Assembly: GCF_001659605.2 (NCBI RefSeq) | Contig: NC_035170.2 | Coordinates: 21,095,190-21,159,189, forward strand | Direction of reading: 5' to 3' | Source: Manihot esculenta | Lineage: Eukaryota > Streptophyta > Magnoliopsida > Malpighiales > Euphorbiaceae | DNA length: 64,000 nt | Part shown: piece by piece, positions 23,577-33,815 of the stretch | Layout: each line of letters opens with the position of its first letter | How positions within the stretch are numbered: position 1 is the first letter of the stretch | The notes under the pieces: generated by a model | Database searches by the model: none | The model's input: only the letters and a program-made list of their open reading frames with translations | What the model was told of the DNA's origin: nothing | Made by a program: the position numbers and the translations under genes

Positions 23577-25210
23577 ATGGTGAGGACGGGCAATGTCGCC
23601 ACAAGTTATTTTCTGACCTAGAAGAAGTTGACTCTGAAATAGGCTCGGTGGCAAGCTTTCTTGGGAGAATTTGATTTCACAATGGAGTATAAACCGGGTC
23701 ATGCTAACCTTGTAGCTGATGCTTTGTTGAGAAAAGCAGAGTTAGCAGCTACAAGTGTGCCGACATTACCACTGGAGGAGCGAATAAAGGAAGGCCTGAA
23801 ACATGATAAGTAGTCAAGAGAGCTGCTAGACTGAGCGTGACTTGGTAGAGTGTGCAAGTATTTTATTGATGGGGAGCTTTTGAAGACAAATTCTGGATGT
23901 TTGTATGTTCCAGATTGGGGAAGCTTGCGTAGGAACATTATAAGAGAGTGTCATGACTCGTTGTGGGCTGGTCACTCAGGTATGAATTGCAACAGGGCAC
24001 TTATTGAACGTGCCTATTCTTGGCCTCGGTTGAAAGATGATGTAGAGGCCTATATGAAGACTTGCTTAGTGTGTCAGCAGGGTAAAGGTGAACAGAGAAG
24101 ACTATTTGGTTTGCTGAAGTCTTTACCTGTTTCGGAGAAGCCGTGGGAGTCTATTTCTATGGATTTTATCATAGGACTTCCAAAGATAGATGAGTGTGAC
24201 AACATCATGGTAGTTGTGAAAAAATTCAGCAAGTATGCGGCTTTCATTCCTGTCTCAGAGAGGTTTAATGCTGAAGATGTTGTCAGGTTGTTTTTCAAGT
24301 ATATTGTCAAGTATTGGGGCATTCCACGGTCAATTGTGAGTGATTGGGATGCACGGTTCATAGGGAGATTATGGACTGAGTTATTCAGATTGCTTGGCAC
24401 AGACTTGAATTTCTCTACTTCATTATAACCACAAACGGATGGACAGACAGAGAGGATAAATGCTTTACTTGAGATGTACTTGAGACACTTTATTAGTACT
24501 AATCAGAGGGACTGGGTTTAGCTCTTGGATATGGTACAATTCTCCTACAATTTGCAGAAGAGTGAGGCTACTGGAGCTAGCCCATTCGAAATTGCCACAA
24601 GAAGCCAACCTCTCACACCTCACACGGTTGCCACAAGTTATGGAGGAATAATTCCAGGTACTTATAAATTTGCTAAGGGTTGGTAAGAAAAGACAGAAAT
24701 TTGAAAGAAGACCTTGGCAGGGCTTCAAAGAAGATGAAGAAATGGGCTGATGCATTAAGAAGGCATGTGGAATTCAATGAGGGAGACTTGGTTATGGTTA
24801 AATTACTTCCACATTTACTGAGAAATTATGGAAGAGTCCATAAAGGTCTTCTTCAAAGGTATGAGGTTCCCTTCCCAATTGAGAAAAGAATTGGTAAAGT
24901 GGCATATCGGGTGAAGCTGCTAGAGCATATTGAAGCTCATCCAGTATTTCATGTAAGTATGGTGAAGCCCTTTCACAAGGATGAGGGTGAGGTAAGCAGA
25001 GGGGTATCGCAAAGAGCACCAGCTTCAGTAGGTAAGAGCTATGCTAACCAGATGAAGGAGATAGTTTCTCATCGGGTGGTGCCAAGGAGAGGAAACCATC
25101 CGAGTTACAAAGAATACATGGTGCATTGGAATGGCTTGTCTGATGTAGAAGCAACTTGGGAGCATGAGCTCAATCTATGGAAAAATGAAGATGAAATGCT
25201 CGCTTATTAA
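23577..25210 (+). pseudogene. Element B pol, 3' part (RNase H end, integrase, chromodomain), broken
   Basis: The B frame resumes after element C. It shows the RNase H end (DFTMEYKPGHANLVADAL), then the integrase zinc finger with HSGMNCNRAL and CLVCQQGK (about 23970-24080). The core carries SMDFIIGLPK and SIVSDWDARF, where WD replaces the usual RD next to the catalytic Asp. A stop (24428) precedes [10 protein letters not shown], and more frameshifts occur near 24520 and 24680. The C-terminal part (24680-25210) is open for 176 codons, with [12 protein letters not shown] and a chromodomain (YMVHWNGLSDVEATWEHEL). The chromodomain is the basis for calling B a chromovirus. Confidence 0.9.
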
Positions 25211-25251
25211 CAAAGGGTGACGAGGGCGTTGCCACATTAGTTAGAGGACAA

Positions 25252-26442
25252 TGTGACACAGTCCAAAGAGCTCCCGCAAGTCCAACCTAAAGAACTGGGC
25301 CAATTTGCCATTTTTGGAGGGCTAAAGTAGGCTGGATAAAAGCTTTTAAGTGTTGGCGAACTGATTGCTGAAGTTGGACGAGGGTTGCTGAAGTCAGATT
25401 GACAAGACAACTTGCAGAAAGGGTGATTTGCTGGCGAGCAGACCCACCTAAAGGAGGGGCTATTAGATGAGGAGACCTGTTGTACATGCTGTGAAGATAG
25501 TAGGCCTGGCAGAAGGCAGCTCGAATGGAAAGCAGGCCTGGTGAAAGGCAGTCGGATGGACAATAGGCCTAGCGAGGAGCAGGTCTAGTTGTGCAGACTT
25601 GAGCGAGGTAGATTTGGTTGTGCATAGCTGAGTGAGACAGATCTAGTTTTGCATAGCTAAGTGCAGCAGATCTAGTTGTGCAGAGGTGAGGCAGATCTTA
25701 TTGTCAGAGTTGGTTAGGTAGCAGAATTGCTTATGAGTTGGAACCTTAGCAAGACAGCAAGTCTGAGCAGGAAGGTCTCAAAGCTTAGCAGGGCTGGACC
25801 AATTCAGTAGCTCAGCAGCTTGTGACTTCATCAGGCAGGAAGTAGTCCAGAGTAACAGGTGAAGCATGCAAACCTCATCCCAACCTAGTGTAGACCCGTG
25901 TAGCCTTCTAGGGCACAGAAGGGCCATTCTCCAGAGATTTCTGGAATGGCCAAACTCAAAGGCGACAATACAACTATTCAAAAGCAATTGGACCAGATGT
26001 TGAAAGGCAATTGAACCACCTGTCCCGCCACTTATTTAGTTGAAAAATTTTCTGTTTTAATTTAATTTCTCAAATTATTCTCAGCTAAGTGTAAAGGAGG
26101 TGGAGTACTATCCTCTCCTGTATAGAACATAACGCAACATGCATAAATTGTGAGAGAGAGCAAACTATAACGAAAGCCCCTGTTATCCCCACACTTATAA
26201 TTTTCTGTGAGTTAATATCAGTTCAACTTTCCATTTCAGTTCTTCTAGCACTTAAGTTTCTTCCTTTGTTGTTGCTCTTTTAATTGGCTGTAGCTTTCCT
26301 ATGTACTGTATACTCTGAATTCAGCTCTGTTTGTTGAGCTGCTGTGGTGAAAAAGCTGATTTAGCCATAGAGATTGATTGAGTGCCGCATAAATCCTTAA
26401 AGATTAATGAATTTATTAAGTCATCTGGTAAGGGGCATGACA
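25252..26442 (+). repeat. 3' LTR of element B
   Basis: TGTGACACAG to GGCATGACA, about 1.19 kb, matching the split 5' LTR. A purine-rich AGAGGACAA just before it may be the polypurine tract. It includes the 33-bp-type tandem block (about 25575-25715). It differs from the 5' copy at many positions, in line with an old insertion. Confidence 0.9.
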
Positions 26443-26446
26443 GAAG

Positions 26447-27735
26447 ACAAAGCCTTCTAAATAGAAATCTAGGGACATCTTTGTAAAGATCTCCCTTTAA
26501 ATAATTAACATAAATATAAAATACAATTTTTTTAAATATAATATTTTTTATGGGTAAAATTGTTATAAGATTATGTAGGTGTCATTAACTATTATAGAAG
26601 ATTTGCCGTTTATCGTCTTTAGTCTATCTTTTTAATTAATGTATGTTTAGATGGGAGATATTTCACTTTTAAAAAAATTATTATAAGGTTTTTAGATTTT
26701 ATAAAATTTATTAATTTATTTCTATTTGAAAATAATTTTATTTAAAATATTTTTATATTTTATAAAATTAAACTTTTTAATCGTTGTATAAAAAAAATTT
26801 TAATCAATTTATTTTAAATTTAGTTAGAAAAGTTAAATAGTATAAATATTAAAATTATATAACCTAAATAATATATATATAATTAAAATTATAAAAATAA
26901 AATAATATAAAAATTCAAAACAATTAATAATTTTTTAATAGAATAATTAAAGAAAAAATGATTTAGCAGAATATAAAAATATTTTAATCAAATAATTTTA
27001 GAATAGGAATGAAATAATTAATTTCTTAAAAATTTAATAACTTGATAACAATTTAAAAAAAAAAGAAGAAACTGAAATGAGCAAGCTTTAAATATGAATT
27101 AATCTATTTATTGAATTGCCACCAAATTGATCTATCATCATGCAAATTAACAATCAATTTTTATCAAACTTCATCAAATTTAATTGGCAAAGAAAATAAT
27201 AAAATAGCTTAGTTATCAAACCTTACCTATAACCTTCATTTTAATATATAATAAAGAGATTTAGAAATATTTGATGTCTAACCTAGTATGGTTCACTATT
27301 AAATTCAATATGATAGAATCATATTTAAATCTCATTCTCATATTTTCTTATAAAAAAAAAAAAATCAACACCATGCATCAATTTCACATATAAAATTTTT
27401 GAGTTTCCTTCTTTACTTGTCATATGATAGAGACATTCAGACTCTATTTATTTGTAAAAAGTAATTTATTTTTAAAAATATTTTTTATTGAAAAATATTT
27501 TTTAATAAAATAATTTATTTTTTTATTATTTAATTTTAATTTAAAAATAAAATTTATTAATAAATTTATATAAAATGTCTTAATAAAAATTTCAAAATTG
27601 GAAAATAATTTTCTCTTCTCCGAAGAGATAGTCATTTTTCTTAAAACAATTTATTTTTTCTTTAATCAATAAAATATTTTTTTAATTAAATTTTATGAAT
27701 ATTTCAAACGTTAAAAATATAGAAAATATTTTTTT
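26447..27735. other. AT-rich intergenic DNA
   Basis: Very AT-rich with long A and T runs and no open frame worth reporting. No gene, RNA or clear repeat boundary is seen. Confidence 0.6.
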
Positions 27736-27910
27736 TAAAATAAAGAGAGATTTATAATTTAGTCTCTAGGTATTGCCATTATTAACAAATCAGTCCCTGT
27801 ATTTTTAGAAACTTATTAAAATATCCTTATGTTTTTTTTCCATCAACGAAATAGTCATTCCGTCTATTTTTGCTGCTAAAAATATAGTAAAAGACCAAAT
27901 TACTCCATTC

Positions 27911-28165
27911 TTTTCCTCCTCCTCCTCCTCCTTCCTTTTCTTCTTCATCAATTCTTCCTTTTTCTTCTGCTTCTGCTTCTGCTTCTTCTTCTGCTTCTTC
28001 TGCTTCTTCTTCTTCTTCTTCTGCTTCTTCTTCTCCTTCCTCTTCTTCTCCTTCCTCTTCTTCTCCTTCATCATCTTCTTTTTCTTCTTCTTCTTCTCCT
28101 TCATCATCATCATCATCATCTTCTTCTTCTTCCTTTTTGAGGAGGAGGAGGAGGAGGAGGGACTA
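27911..28165 (+). repeat. Polypyrimidine TTC/CTT microsatellite with inverted (CTC)n/(GAG)n ends
   Basis: About 230 bp of TTC, TGC and TCC triplets. It is bounded on the left by CTCCTCCTCCTCC and on the right by GAGGAGGAGGAGGAGG, so the ends can pair or form triplex DNA. The 104-codon open frame across it on the minus strand (27805-28119) encodes only Lys/Glu/Met runs and is not a gene. Confidence 0.9.
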
Positions 28166-28169
28166 TTTC

Positions 28170-28805
28170 ATTGACGGAAAGAAACGATAAGGACATTTTA
28201 ATAGATGTGAGAAAAGATAGAGACTATTTCGTTAACAAAAAGAAACGATAAGAACATTTTAATATATATGAAAAAAGATAAGAACGTTTTAATAGATTTA
28301 TGAAAATATAAGGAGAAACGATTTCGTTGACAGAAAGAAATGATGAGGAGAAACTATTTCGTTGACGGAAAGAAATGATGAGGAGAAACTATTTCGTTGA
28401 CGGAAAGAAATGATGAGGAGAAACTATTTCGTTGACGGAAAGAAATGATGAGGACGTTTTAATAGATATGAGAAAAGATAGGGATTATTTCATTAACGGA
28501 AAGAAACGATAAGAACGTTTTAATATATATGAAAAAAGATAAAAACGCTTTAATAGATTTTTGAAAATATAGGGACTGACTTGTTAATAATAGCAATATC
28601 CAAGAAATAAATAAGGGGTTTTATTTGAGAGTAAAATTGAATTTTTAAAAATTTTCTCTCTCCTCATTTATCTAATTTTAATGGAAAAGAGGATGGAAGA
28701 ACTATTTCGTTGACGAAAAGACTATTTCGTTGACGAAAAGACTATTTCGTTGACGAAAAGATTATTTCGTTGACGAAAAGACTATTTCGTTGACGAAAAG
28801 AAAAC
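28170..28805 (+). repeat. Tandem repeats derived from the foldback element's ends
   Basis: Units built on ACTATTTCGTTGACGGAAAG, with or without a GATAAGGACATTTTAATA tail, recur from 28165 to about 28560. Near 28320-28450 there are about four copies of a 38-bp form, and at 28700-28805 five copies of a 20-bp form (GACTATTTCGTTGACGAAAA). The unit is the inner part of the terminal inverted repeat, so subterminal sequence has been amplified inside the element. Confidence 0.8.
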
Positions 28806-28900
28806 ATAAGAACGTTTTAAAAGGTTTTTAAAAATACATGAACTGATTTGTTAATAATGGCAATACCCAGGGACTAAATTATAAATCTCCCTCAAATAAA

Positions 28901-29426
28901 TGAAACTCAAGAAAATAATTTATGAAATTTCTATTTTTATGAATTAATTTAAAAATTAAAATATTCTAAAGAACCTTTTATATATATATATATCCTAGTA
29001 TTTTTCTATGTTTGTTGAGTCCCATACAAATAAACAAAAATATTAATGCTTAGCTTTTTTTTTAATAATATTTTTTTGTCAATATTATATTTTGAACCAA
29101 TTAGTGCTTAGTTATAATATGAATGATAATTATCGTCAAACATTAGGATTAATCCATACTATTTTACTAATTGTTAATTATAATAAATTTTAACGTTAAA
29201 GAAAATAAAATTGTAAAGTATCTTAAATTTATTAAAAATACACTTCATATTAATAAAAATTTAATTATTCTTTACTATTCCATTTAGTATATAAGAAATA
29301 ACTCATATATAAAAAATATTTTCAATAATCTGTTTTAAAAAGTAACATATTATTCATTATTTTGTTTTTTCTTTTGAAAGTATTGCTCACTATTTCGTTA
29401 TTTTAGAGTATTAAAATTTTTTTATA
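28901..29426. other. AT-rich intergenic DNA
   Basis: No gene or clear element is seen. The left edge is the right target duplication of the foldback element and the right edge is the CTAAT duplication of element F. Confidence 0.55.
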
Positions 29427-29431
29427 CTAAT

Positions 29432-29935
29432 TGATGATCGCTGGATCTCTTCACTCCGGTCTGGGGCCAGACCCATGGTACCAGCCCATTATTTGGAAGC
29501 CTTCCAGTCTCCCGCATGAGCCAAGTCCGGTCCGCTCGGCTTTAAGACCGAGCTCCAGTTAGCTTCCTCAACCAGGCCGACCCAGTTCCCGCGGTCCATT
29601 AGACAGATCCTACCTGGACTCAACTTTAATCCAATCTTCAGGCCCAGCTCAGAATCAGGAAGGGGATCGACCCGTCTGACTTGTGGGTCCATCCACATGT
29701 GCGCCCGGAGAGAATCCGAGGTCGTTATGCATGGGGCAGGAATCTGATATCCTCGTACGATCATATCAGTATGGCAGAGACAGGTGGCCCAATGGGAGCC
29801 AGGCCATTACACTTCACTAACAGACAATGGAAACAGATAAAAGGAAGAAACACTCTCTTCTCAGGGGGCTTTTTTTTTTTTGCTAAGCTTACAGAATGCT
29901 TTGTAAAATCCTATTTTCTGGATCTCAGATCATCA
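29432..29935 (+). repeat. 5' LTR of element F
   Basis: TGATGATCGCTGG to CAGATCATCA, 504 bp. It matches the 3' LTR (37042-37454 plus 39723-39811) closely. Both contain a GCTTTTTTTTT run and TTTTCTGGATCTCA near the end. Confidence 0.92.
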
Positions 29936-29937
29936 AG

Positions 29938-29956
29938 TGGCGCCGTCTGTGGGAAC
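29938..29956 (+). other. Primer-binding site of element F
   Basis: TGGCGCCGTCTGTGGGAAC starts two bases after the 5' LTR. It is a tRNA 3'-end complement of the type seen in Tat/Athila-related gypsy elements, unlike the Met-tRNA sites of elements B and C. Confidence 0.85.
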
Positions 29957-30013
29957 GAATGAGATCTTTTCATCACTGGAGTTCCATTCTAAACAAACCC
30001 ACTGAGATCCACG

Positions 30014-31620
30014 ATGGCTAATCACAATAAAAACAACAATCTTAACACTTCCAATGACCTGAGTTCTACTCAAGAGGGGCAGCAGTTCTCTTTTTCCAGT
30101 CCTACAACTCCAAACAATCAATCACCCATCCCTTTCAACCCCTCGCCAATCCCGGCGGGAATGTATCCACCGCTGCTTTGTCCAACCAGGACCTCCAAAC
30201 CATCGCTCTCCAACTACAAAACACCGCCCACTGGCTGGGGTAGATAATGCAACAACGGGGCCTCAACACTCTAGTACAGGTGTTGCCGGTGGTGGAAGAG
30301 CCCCGGACCAACGAACCTCAGCCTACCTTCAACCATCTCCGAACTGTCAGCCAAGAAACCGGAGACGGGGGGAGAAGAGCCGGAGAAGAGGAAGAGCCGG
30401 AAGCTCGAGTTCGAAGGAGGGTGAGGGAGCTGATATAGAATGATGAAGTTGATAGTTATTCTGCCGGAACCACCGGAAGAACGGGGAGCGAGACATGGGA
30501 GGAGCAAGGTCGCGAGGAGAAAAAGCCCAGACAGGAAGAAGAGAGCGTAGACCAAAAGCTGCAGAAGATGAGAGAGCAACTTTTGGCTGAGTTAGGGGCG
30601 AAGGACCCCAGCCAAACTCTTCTGCTTACCTCTTCACCCTTCTCAAAGTGGGTGCAGTAGGAGACCGTCCCGAAGAAATTTATGATGCCACCTATGGCGG
30701 CGTACGACGGAGCTGGAAACACCCGGGAGCACGTCTTGAACTACAAAACTTTCATGGAGCTGCAGACTTTGTTAGATGCCTTGATGTGCAAGGTATTCCC
30801 GACGACCCTCTCGGGGCCAGCACGGGCATGGTTCAACAGCCTTGAGACCGGAAGCATCAGAAGCTTTGGAAATCTGGCCACTCGCTTCATTAGCCGGTTC
30901 ATCGCCGGGGTGCCTGCAGACAAAAAGACGAGTTATCTAGAAACAGTTAGGCAGAGAAGGGATGAATCGCTTAGGGAGTACGTTGCCCGTTTCAATACGG
31001 AGGCCTTGCAAATTCCCGAACTGGATGAGGGTAGAGCAGTGGAGGCTATGCAGAAAGGGACGACTTCGCCCGAGTTCTTTGGCTCGTTGAGCAGGAAGCC
31101 TCCTACCTCACTAGCCGAGCTGATGAAGAGGGCAGAGAAGTACATCAGGCAGGATGATTCCTTGGTGACAAGCAGATTTGCCAGGGGAGCGACGGATAAG
31201 GGGAAAGCCCCGGAGGAAAGGAGGCCGGAGAGGCACGAGAATAAACACGGCAAGAAACCTGAACTCTACAGACAACCATGGGAGAGAAGGGACCAAAGAC
31301 TCTCCCCTTCTCGGACCTCAGAACATAAGACACTTCCCCCATGGGTTCTAGAGAAGCCGACCCCACTCAATGCCTCCCGAGCCGAAGTGCTCATGGCCGT
31401 CCAAGACAAGGAATTCCTACAATGGCCCAGACCCCTGAGAACTGAAGCGGACCAGCGAAATCCTGACAAATACTATCAGTATCATCACACACACGGCCAC
31501 GACACCAATAACTGCTTCCAGTTGATTGCTGAGATCGAGAGGCTGATAAAGAGGGGACACCTCAAGAACTTTGTAAAGAAACCGGAAGGACAAAGGCCTC
31601 AGCCGAACCCAGCAGTGTAG
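30014..31620 (+). pseudogene. Element F gag, damaged
   Basis: ATG at 30014 opens an Asn/Ser/Pro-rich N-terminus. The coding signal shifts frame near 30170, continues in another frame to 30438 (stop), and resumes after a further stop near 30658. From 30682 to 31620 it is open for 312 codons. This carries the retrotransposon gag core (ARAWFNSLETGSIRSFGNLA, SRFIAGV, ESLREYVARFN, EALQIPEL) and a C-terminal zinc-like box (YHHTHGHDTNNC), where one expected Cys is Tyr. The next 60 bp contain NMIVGG, reminiscent of the start of a Tat-type protease, then homology ends. Gag is the capsid protein that would package element RNA. Confidence 0.85.
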
Positions 31621-31867
31621 ACACTCAGGAGAATGGGAGTAGGGCCAGTGAATGATGGGTCCAGTGGGACCATCAACATGATCGTTGGAGGAACAAAAGG
31701 TTGAATGAGCTGGTGAAGCAGAAGAGGTACTTTCCTTAGAATATTTGTGAAAAGAAATTCTTGTACTATGAAAACATGAATAAATGGAATAACACCATCT
31801 TATAACAATGCAATGATTATCTCTATTATTGTGAGTATTAACTCTCTCAGGAAAAGAAAAGAACAGA

Positions 31868-32760
31868 TATCAGAAGACCTCACTGAGACATAAAGACCTC
31901 AGGGGGTACAAGACCGGGATCCCCAAGATCTCCCGGCTCCAACACCAAACTGAGACATAGAGACCTCAGGGAGGTGGAAGACCAGGATCCCCAAGATCTC
32001 CTGGCATCAGAAGACCTCACTGAGACATAGAGACCTCAGGGGGTACAAGACCGGGATCCCCAAGATCTCCCGACACCAACACCAAACTGAGACATAGAGA
32101 CCTCAGGGAGGTGGAAGACCAGGATCCCCAAGATCTCCTGGCATCAAAAGACCTCACTGAGACATAGAGACCTCAGGGGGTATAAGACCGGGATCCCCAA
32201 GATCTTCCGGCACCAACACCAAACTGAGACATAGAGACCTCAGGGAGGTGGAAGACCAGGATCCCCAAGATCTCCTGGCATCAGAAGACCTCACTGAGAC
32301 ATAGAGACCTCAGGGGGTACAAGACCGGGATCCCCAAGATCTCCCGGCAACAACACCCAACTGAGACATAGAGACCTCAGGGAGGTGAAAGACCAGGATC
32401 CCCAAGATCTCCTGGCATCAGAAGACCTCACTGAGACATAGAGACCTCAGGGGGTACAAGACCGGGATCCCCAAGATCTCTCGGCAACAACACCAAACTG
32501 AGACATAGAGACTTCAGGGAGGTGGAAGACCAGGATCCCCAAGATCTCCTGGCATCAGAAGACCTCACTGAGACATAGAGACCTCGGGAGGTAAAAGACC
32601 AGGATCCCTAAGATCTCCTGGCACCAACAACACCGAACTGAGACATAGAGACCTCAGGGAGGTGGAAGTCCAGGATCCCCAAGATCTCCTGGCACCACAA
32701 ACACTGAACTGAGACATAGAGACCTCAGAGAGGTGGCAGACTGAGATCACCCAGATCTCC
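31868..32760 (+). repeat. About 137-bp tandem repeat array in element F
   Basis: Units start near 31868, 32010, 32148, 32287, 32425 and 32561, then become less regular. Each unit is a pair of related halves (about 73 and 63 bp) sharing CTGAGACATAGAGACCTCAG and GATCCCCAAGATCTCC. One half has GACCGGGATC, the other GACCAGGATC. The array lies where pol would be expected. It is not CRISPR: the units are contiguous, without unique spacers. Confidence 0.9.
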
Positions 32761-32769
32761 CAGAGCAAC

Positions 32770-33815
32770 GCTAGACCCGACCTCCCAAAGGAGCTCAGAT
32801 CCTAAGAGAAAGGGACTCAGATCTCATATGACAACCAAAGGAGGCAAAGCGCCATGCCGATCTCAAGAATATACTAAAGCAGATATGAAAGCCTAAATCC
32901 GAACTCGGATTGCAGGCTAGAAAGATACCGACCCCAAAGCTTGATGAATGACACTAAACCAGCTCAACTAACCTAGAGGAAGATCTAAGCAACAAAATAC
33001 CCAACCGGGGAATACCCAAAAACTGAATCATCAGATGAAGAATGACAAGAGGCCAAAAGTGCCGACCTGAAAAAACGAACTCAGAAAACCAAGCAAAGAA
33101 GAAGAACCGAGCTCAGAAAGCCCAAAGAACAAAATGAAGATAACAAACCTCTTATGAACTGAAGGTGTGAGCAGATAAGAAACAGAACTGAAAACAAGAA
33201 GATCAACCCTGCTCGTTGTTTTAAAGAGGTACATAATCCCTTTTACTTCAGTCATATAAAGGCTACACGCCCGAACTAGTACATATAAAATAATGGAAAG
33301 AAAGTTGAAGATATTAAGTCAGCTGTTAAAAACCGAGCTGATAGTAAAGACCTAATGAGGTTGAAATCTATAAAAAAGTACAGCTTGAAGATCTTAGCCT
33401 TAAGGCAAATCCAGCTCGGAGAAAATTTACAGATAAGAACGCCCTTGTGAAATTAGAAAAGATTATAAGTCATAGACTAAGTCTCTTGCTAAGTTTTTAG
33501 CCCTGATTAACTGAGGGGAAAGAAATGAAAGGCGATGTAGTCAATTCCTTACAAAATTTATTAGACACCGCCTAAGTGTTTTATTCTCAAATCTTTAAAA
33601 TTAAACAAGTTAGATTGTTTAGACAGAATAAGTAGCCCGATAAGGATGGAAGAACAAGCAGAGGTAAGAACAGCTCAGGTATGAATAAAGTCAGAGAAAT
33701 AAATAACAATCAAAATAAATCAAAATACCGACACAACTCGAAAATTAAATTTCATTAAAAAGAAAAGTAATTACAACCTACTTTACAGTCTACTCTACTG
33801 AAGGAAAAACAGTCC
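32770..33815. other. Non-coding internal region of element F
   Basis: About 1 kb between the tandem array and the end of the antisense gene. It is purine-rich on the plus strand (many AAAGA/GAGCTC words) with no frame or motif recognised. Part of it may be the 3' untranslated region of the antisense transcript. Confidence 0.5.

Larger units (their letters stand above)
4898..26442 (+). mobile_element. Element B: degenerate chromovirus (Ty3/gypsy) hosting three later insertions
   Basis: Two LTRs begin TGTGACAC and end CATGACA (5' LTR 4898-8251, 3' LTR 25252-26442). They bracket a primer-binding site and a broken gag-pol that ends in a chromodomain. The flanks carry AGAAG on both sides (4893-4897 and 26442-26446, the last A of the LTR being shared). 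Total length is 21.5 kb, but removing solo LTR A and the whole of C (with D inside it) leaves about 7 kb, a normal gypsy size. The coding region has many stops and frameshifts, so this is the oldest layer of the nest. The chromodomain places it among chromoviruses; the clade is not certain. Confidence 0.9.
27745..28891. mobile_element. Non-autonomous Mutator-like foldback element
   Basis: The left end (GAGAGATTTATAATTTAGT..., 27745 to about 27880) is inverted at the right end (about 28785-28891, reading GGGAGATTTATAATTTAGT on the minus strand). The arms exceed 100 bp and share GGTATTGCCATTATTAACAA. The flanks are 9-bp near-duplicates, TAAAATAAA (27736-27744) and TCAAATAAA (28892-28900), 8 of 9 matching. 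Long terminal inverted repeats with 9-bp duplications are the Mutator superfamily signature. No transposase is present. The interior is a polypyrimidine run and tandem units derived from the terminal arm itself. Confidence 0.8.

Noticed and set aside
27805..28119. 104-codon Lys/Glu/Met-rich open frame on the minus strand.
   Set aside because: It translates a TTC/CTT microsatellite inside a foldback element.
31868..32760. Regular repeats that might suggest a CRISPR array.
   Set aside because: Units of about 137 bp are contiguous with no unique spacers, no cas genes, in plant DNA inside a retrotransposon.
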